A DNA stretch of 64,000 bases from Leadbetterella byssophila_A (GTDB taxonomy: Bacteria > Bacteroidota > Bacteroidia > Cytophagales > Spirosomataceae). The stretch covers positions 1-64,000 of the forward strand of contig JBEBRR010000013.1 in NCBI GenBank assembly GCA_040394735.1, read 5' to 3'. This document shows, one piece after another, positions 62,622-64,000 of this stretch (positions are counted from its first letter, which is position 1; each line of letters starts with the position of its first letter). The position numbers and the translations under genes are program-made. Below the pieces are notes generated by a model. The model saw only the letters and a program-made list of their open reading frames with translations. It made no database searches and was not told the DNA's origin.

Positions 62622-63515
62622 TTGAGATACCTGAGCCTCATACTTTTTTCCTTCTGCCTGCAATCCTGTTGCTGGCTTGAGAACTGTAAGGATCCGGCAC
62701 CGGTAGAAGATACCCTGCCTGAATTTGAGACCACTCCCCAGCAGGCTTCTCTCAATGTCAGCCACCTGGAGGAAGTCTCCGGAATAGCCCCTTCTTCCCG
62801 TTTCCCGGGCCATCTCTGGTTGATGGAAGACAGTGGCTCCGAACCGAAGATAGACCTGGTGCGGAATGACGGCACCTATGTCCGTAAGGTTACTCTGGCG
62901 GTCAACAACCGCGACTGGGAAGATATGGCCGTAGGTCCCGGTCCCGAAACCGGCAGAAATTACCTCTACATCGGGGAAATCGGAGATAACAATGCCCGCT
63001 ACGGCGATTACTACATTTATCGTTTTGAAGAGCCGGCAGAAGGACAGGAGGCCATCTCCACTTTTGACACTATCCATTTCCGGTACCCCGATAATGCCTC
63101 GTACGACTCCGAAACGTTGATGGTGGATCCCTCCACCCGTGACCTTTATGTCATAACCAAAAACCAGCTGAATGTACGGGTGTACCGCCTGGCTTACCCC
63201 CAGAATACTTCAGGAGTCAGCACAGCCGAATACATGGGCACCATTAAGTACTTTCTTATTGTGAGCGGTGATGTTTCTCCGGATGGCACCGAGGTGCTGC
63301 TTAAGTCTTACAATGCCATCTACTATTGGAAAAGAAAGCCGGGAGAAAGCCTTTACCAGGTGCTGAGCCGGAATCATAACCTGACTGTGCCTTATATCAT
63401 TGAACCCCAGGGCGAATCGGTGTGCTGGGATACGGAGGCCCGCGGGTACTATACGCTCAGCGAGCGTGGAAATGTCCCGGAAGTACCACCTCTGTATTAC
63501 TACGGTAAAAGATAA
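62622..63515 (+). CDS. Putative lipoprotein with beta-propeller-like repeats
   Basis: 297 residues from a TTG start, chosen because it opens a lipoprotein signal (RYLSLILFSFCLQSC, Cys16). The mature part has repeated short strands ending in Asp-rich loops (GHLWLMEDSGSEP, NYLYIGEIGDNN, RDLYVITKN, DGTEVLLKSYNAIYYWKR, GESVCWDTEARGYYTLSE), suggesting a beta-propeller. Proteins of this sort are common in Bacteroidota with no assigned function. It lies 21 bp after hemH. An ATG start would remove the signal, so TTG is preferred. Confidence 0.8.
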   Translation: MRYLSLILFSFCLQSCCWLENCKDPAPVEDTLPEFETTPQQASLNVSHLEEVSGIAPSSRFPGHLWLMEDSGSEPKIDLVRNDGTYVRKVTLAVNNRDWEDMAVGPGPETGRNYLYIGEIGDNNARYGDYYIYRFEEPAEGQEAISTFDTIHFRYPDNASYDSETLMVDPSTRDLYVITKNQLNVRVYRLAYPQNTSGVSTAEYMGTIKYFLIVSGDVSPDGTEVLLKSYNAIYYWKRKPGESLYQVLSRNHNLTVPYIIEPQGESVCWDTEARGYYTLSERGNVPEVPPLYYYGKR

Positions 63516-63572
63516 GAATAACCCGGAGGTTGCCTCCCCCGTTTAAAGCAGGGCAGACAAACCTCACGGGAA

Positions 63573-63992
63573 TTATTCAACCATCTTCTCCGCAGAATAT
63601 TTTGCTTCGGCACGATGAACCGCATAAACAACCTCCTCATCCGGACCCTTCACCACTACCTTTAAACATTTCGAAGAAGGATAGGTCAGATCAAGCAGAC
63701 GTCTGAACTTACCCGAGATCGTGCTCTCCTGATACCATATCTTACCCCGGTCATCCGTCACCCGGATCCGGTACCGGAACCCTTGCGGGTTATTTATCGC
63801 CAGCTTAAAAATACCGGCCTGCTTCACATAGCCGCTTACACCGCTCTTTTCCGGGAGTTTGTCCGTTGCCTGTGCCCCCGTATCCAAATGGAGAGGTTGG
63901 GTATACCCGGGACCGCCGGCCAGAAGTAAAACCACCAGCATATTCACACCGGGCATTTTAATCTTTTCAAAAATCTTTGATCGCTTTATCAT
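63573..63992 (-). CDS. Small secreted protein of unknown function
   Basis: 139 residues with an N-terminal hydrophobic signal (PGVNMLVVLLLAGGPGYTQ; ATG codons at residues 1, 13 and 18 are all possible starts). The mature part contains a short beta-strand-rich region (GIFKLAINNPQGFRYRIRVT, KIWYQESTISGKFRRLLDLT, CLKVVVKGPDEEVVYAV) like a small immunoglobulin-type fold. No family recognised. It is convergent with the lipoprotein gene and begins 8 bp from the right edge of the window, so its promoter is not seen. Confidence 0.7.
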   Translation of the reverse strand: MIKRSKIFEKIKMPGVNMLVVLLLAGGPGYTQPLHLDTGAQATDKLPEKSGVSGYVKQAGIFKLAINNPQGFRYRIRVTDDRGKIWYQESTISGKFRRLLDLTYPSSKCLKVVVKGPDEEVVYAVHRAEAKYSAEKMVE

Positions 63993-64000
63993 AATTGCTC

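Noticed and set aside
63516..63572. Small GGAGG/CCTCC hairpin between the last two genes
   Set aside because: The stem is 5 bp and no T-run follows, so it is too weak to call a terminator.
1..64000. tRNA, rRNA, insertion sequences, prophage or attachment sites
   Set aside because: No cloverleaf-like sequence, rRNA stretch, transposase, integrase or terminal repeats were found by reading.

Overview
The window comes from a member of the Bacteroidota, probably a free-living glycan degrader of the Sphingobacteria/Cytophaga type. The evidence is four SusC/SusD pairs, a type IX secretion sorting domain, RagB-type lipoproteins, cellobiose 2-epimerase and mannosylglucose phosphorylase in one operon, and several promoters of the Bacteroidota form (TTTG near -33, TAnnTTTG near -7). 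Base composition is close to 50% GC. I see no rRNA, tRNA, CRISPR array, transposase or prophage gene. The species cannot be named from the sequence alone.

Region A, 1-14224, minus strand: a polysaccharide utilisation locus. In transcription order it holds a truncated hybrid-two-component-like regulator, a ROK sugar kinase, a NagB-like glucosamine-6-phosphate deaminase, a FucP/NagP-type MFS symporter, a small secreted protein, a ThuA-like protein, SusC, SusD, a GH9 enzyme and a secreted protein with two ThuA domains that runs off the left edge. No GlcNAc-6-phosphate deacetylase (NagA) is present. GH9 plus kinase plus deaminase therefore fits a diet of unacetylated glucosamine oligosaccharides (chitosan-like). 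This is inference.

Region B, 14359-39712: an AraC regulator diverges from a plus-strand run of 13 genes. First comes a beta-mannoside module: GPH symporter, GH130 4-O-beta-mannosylglucose phosphorylase and cellobiose 2-epimerase. Then follow a GH78-like protein, SusC, SusD, two tandem PL8 lyases, a GH105 unsaturated uronyl hydrolase, an unclassified putative glycosidase, GH78, an alpha/beta-hydrolase esterase and a second GH78. Together they point to a polymer containing uronic acid, L-rhamnose and mannose, cut by lyases, trimmed by hydrolases, with mannosides finished in the cytoplasm.

Region C, 39763-43950: a BatA-type membrane protein, a small lipoprotein, a short-chain dehydrogenase and dihydrofolate reductase, separated by intergenic DNA rich in degenerate short repeats.

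Region D, 44160-53823: two SusC/SusD pairs without enzymes, facing each other tail to tail and sharing one strong bidirectional terminator.

Region E, 54125-64000: housekeeping genes: PEP carboxylase, mannose-1-phosphate guanylyltransferase, a DEAD-box helicase, a PurF-like amidophosphoribosyltransferase, ferrochelatase, a lipoprotein and a small secreted protein. An unrecognised 42-codon reading frame with its own promoter-like element lies between the purF-like gene and hemH.

The most interesting items are: the regulator at 13241-14224, whose H-box histidine and receiver phospho-acceptor aspartate are both replaced (Asp by Glu); the proposed glucosamine locus with an altered NagB active site; the tandem PL8 paralogues with different export routes; the unclassified 587-residue protein; and the 42-codon gene.
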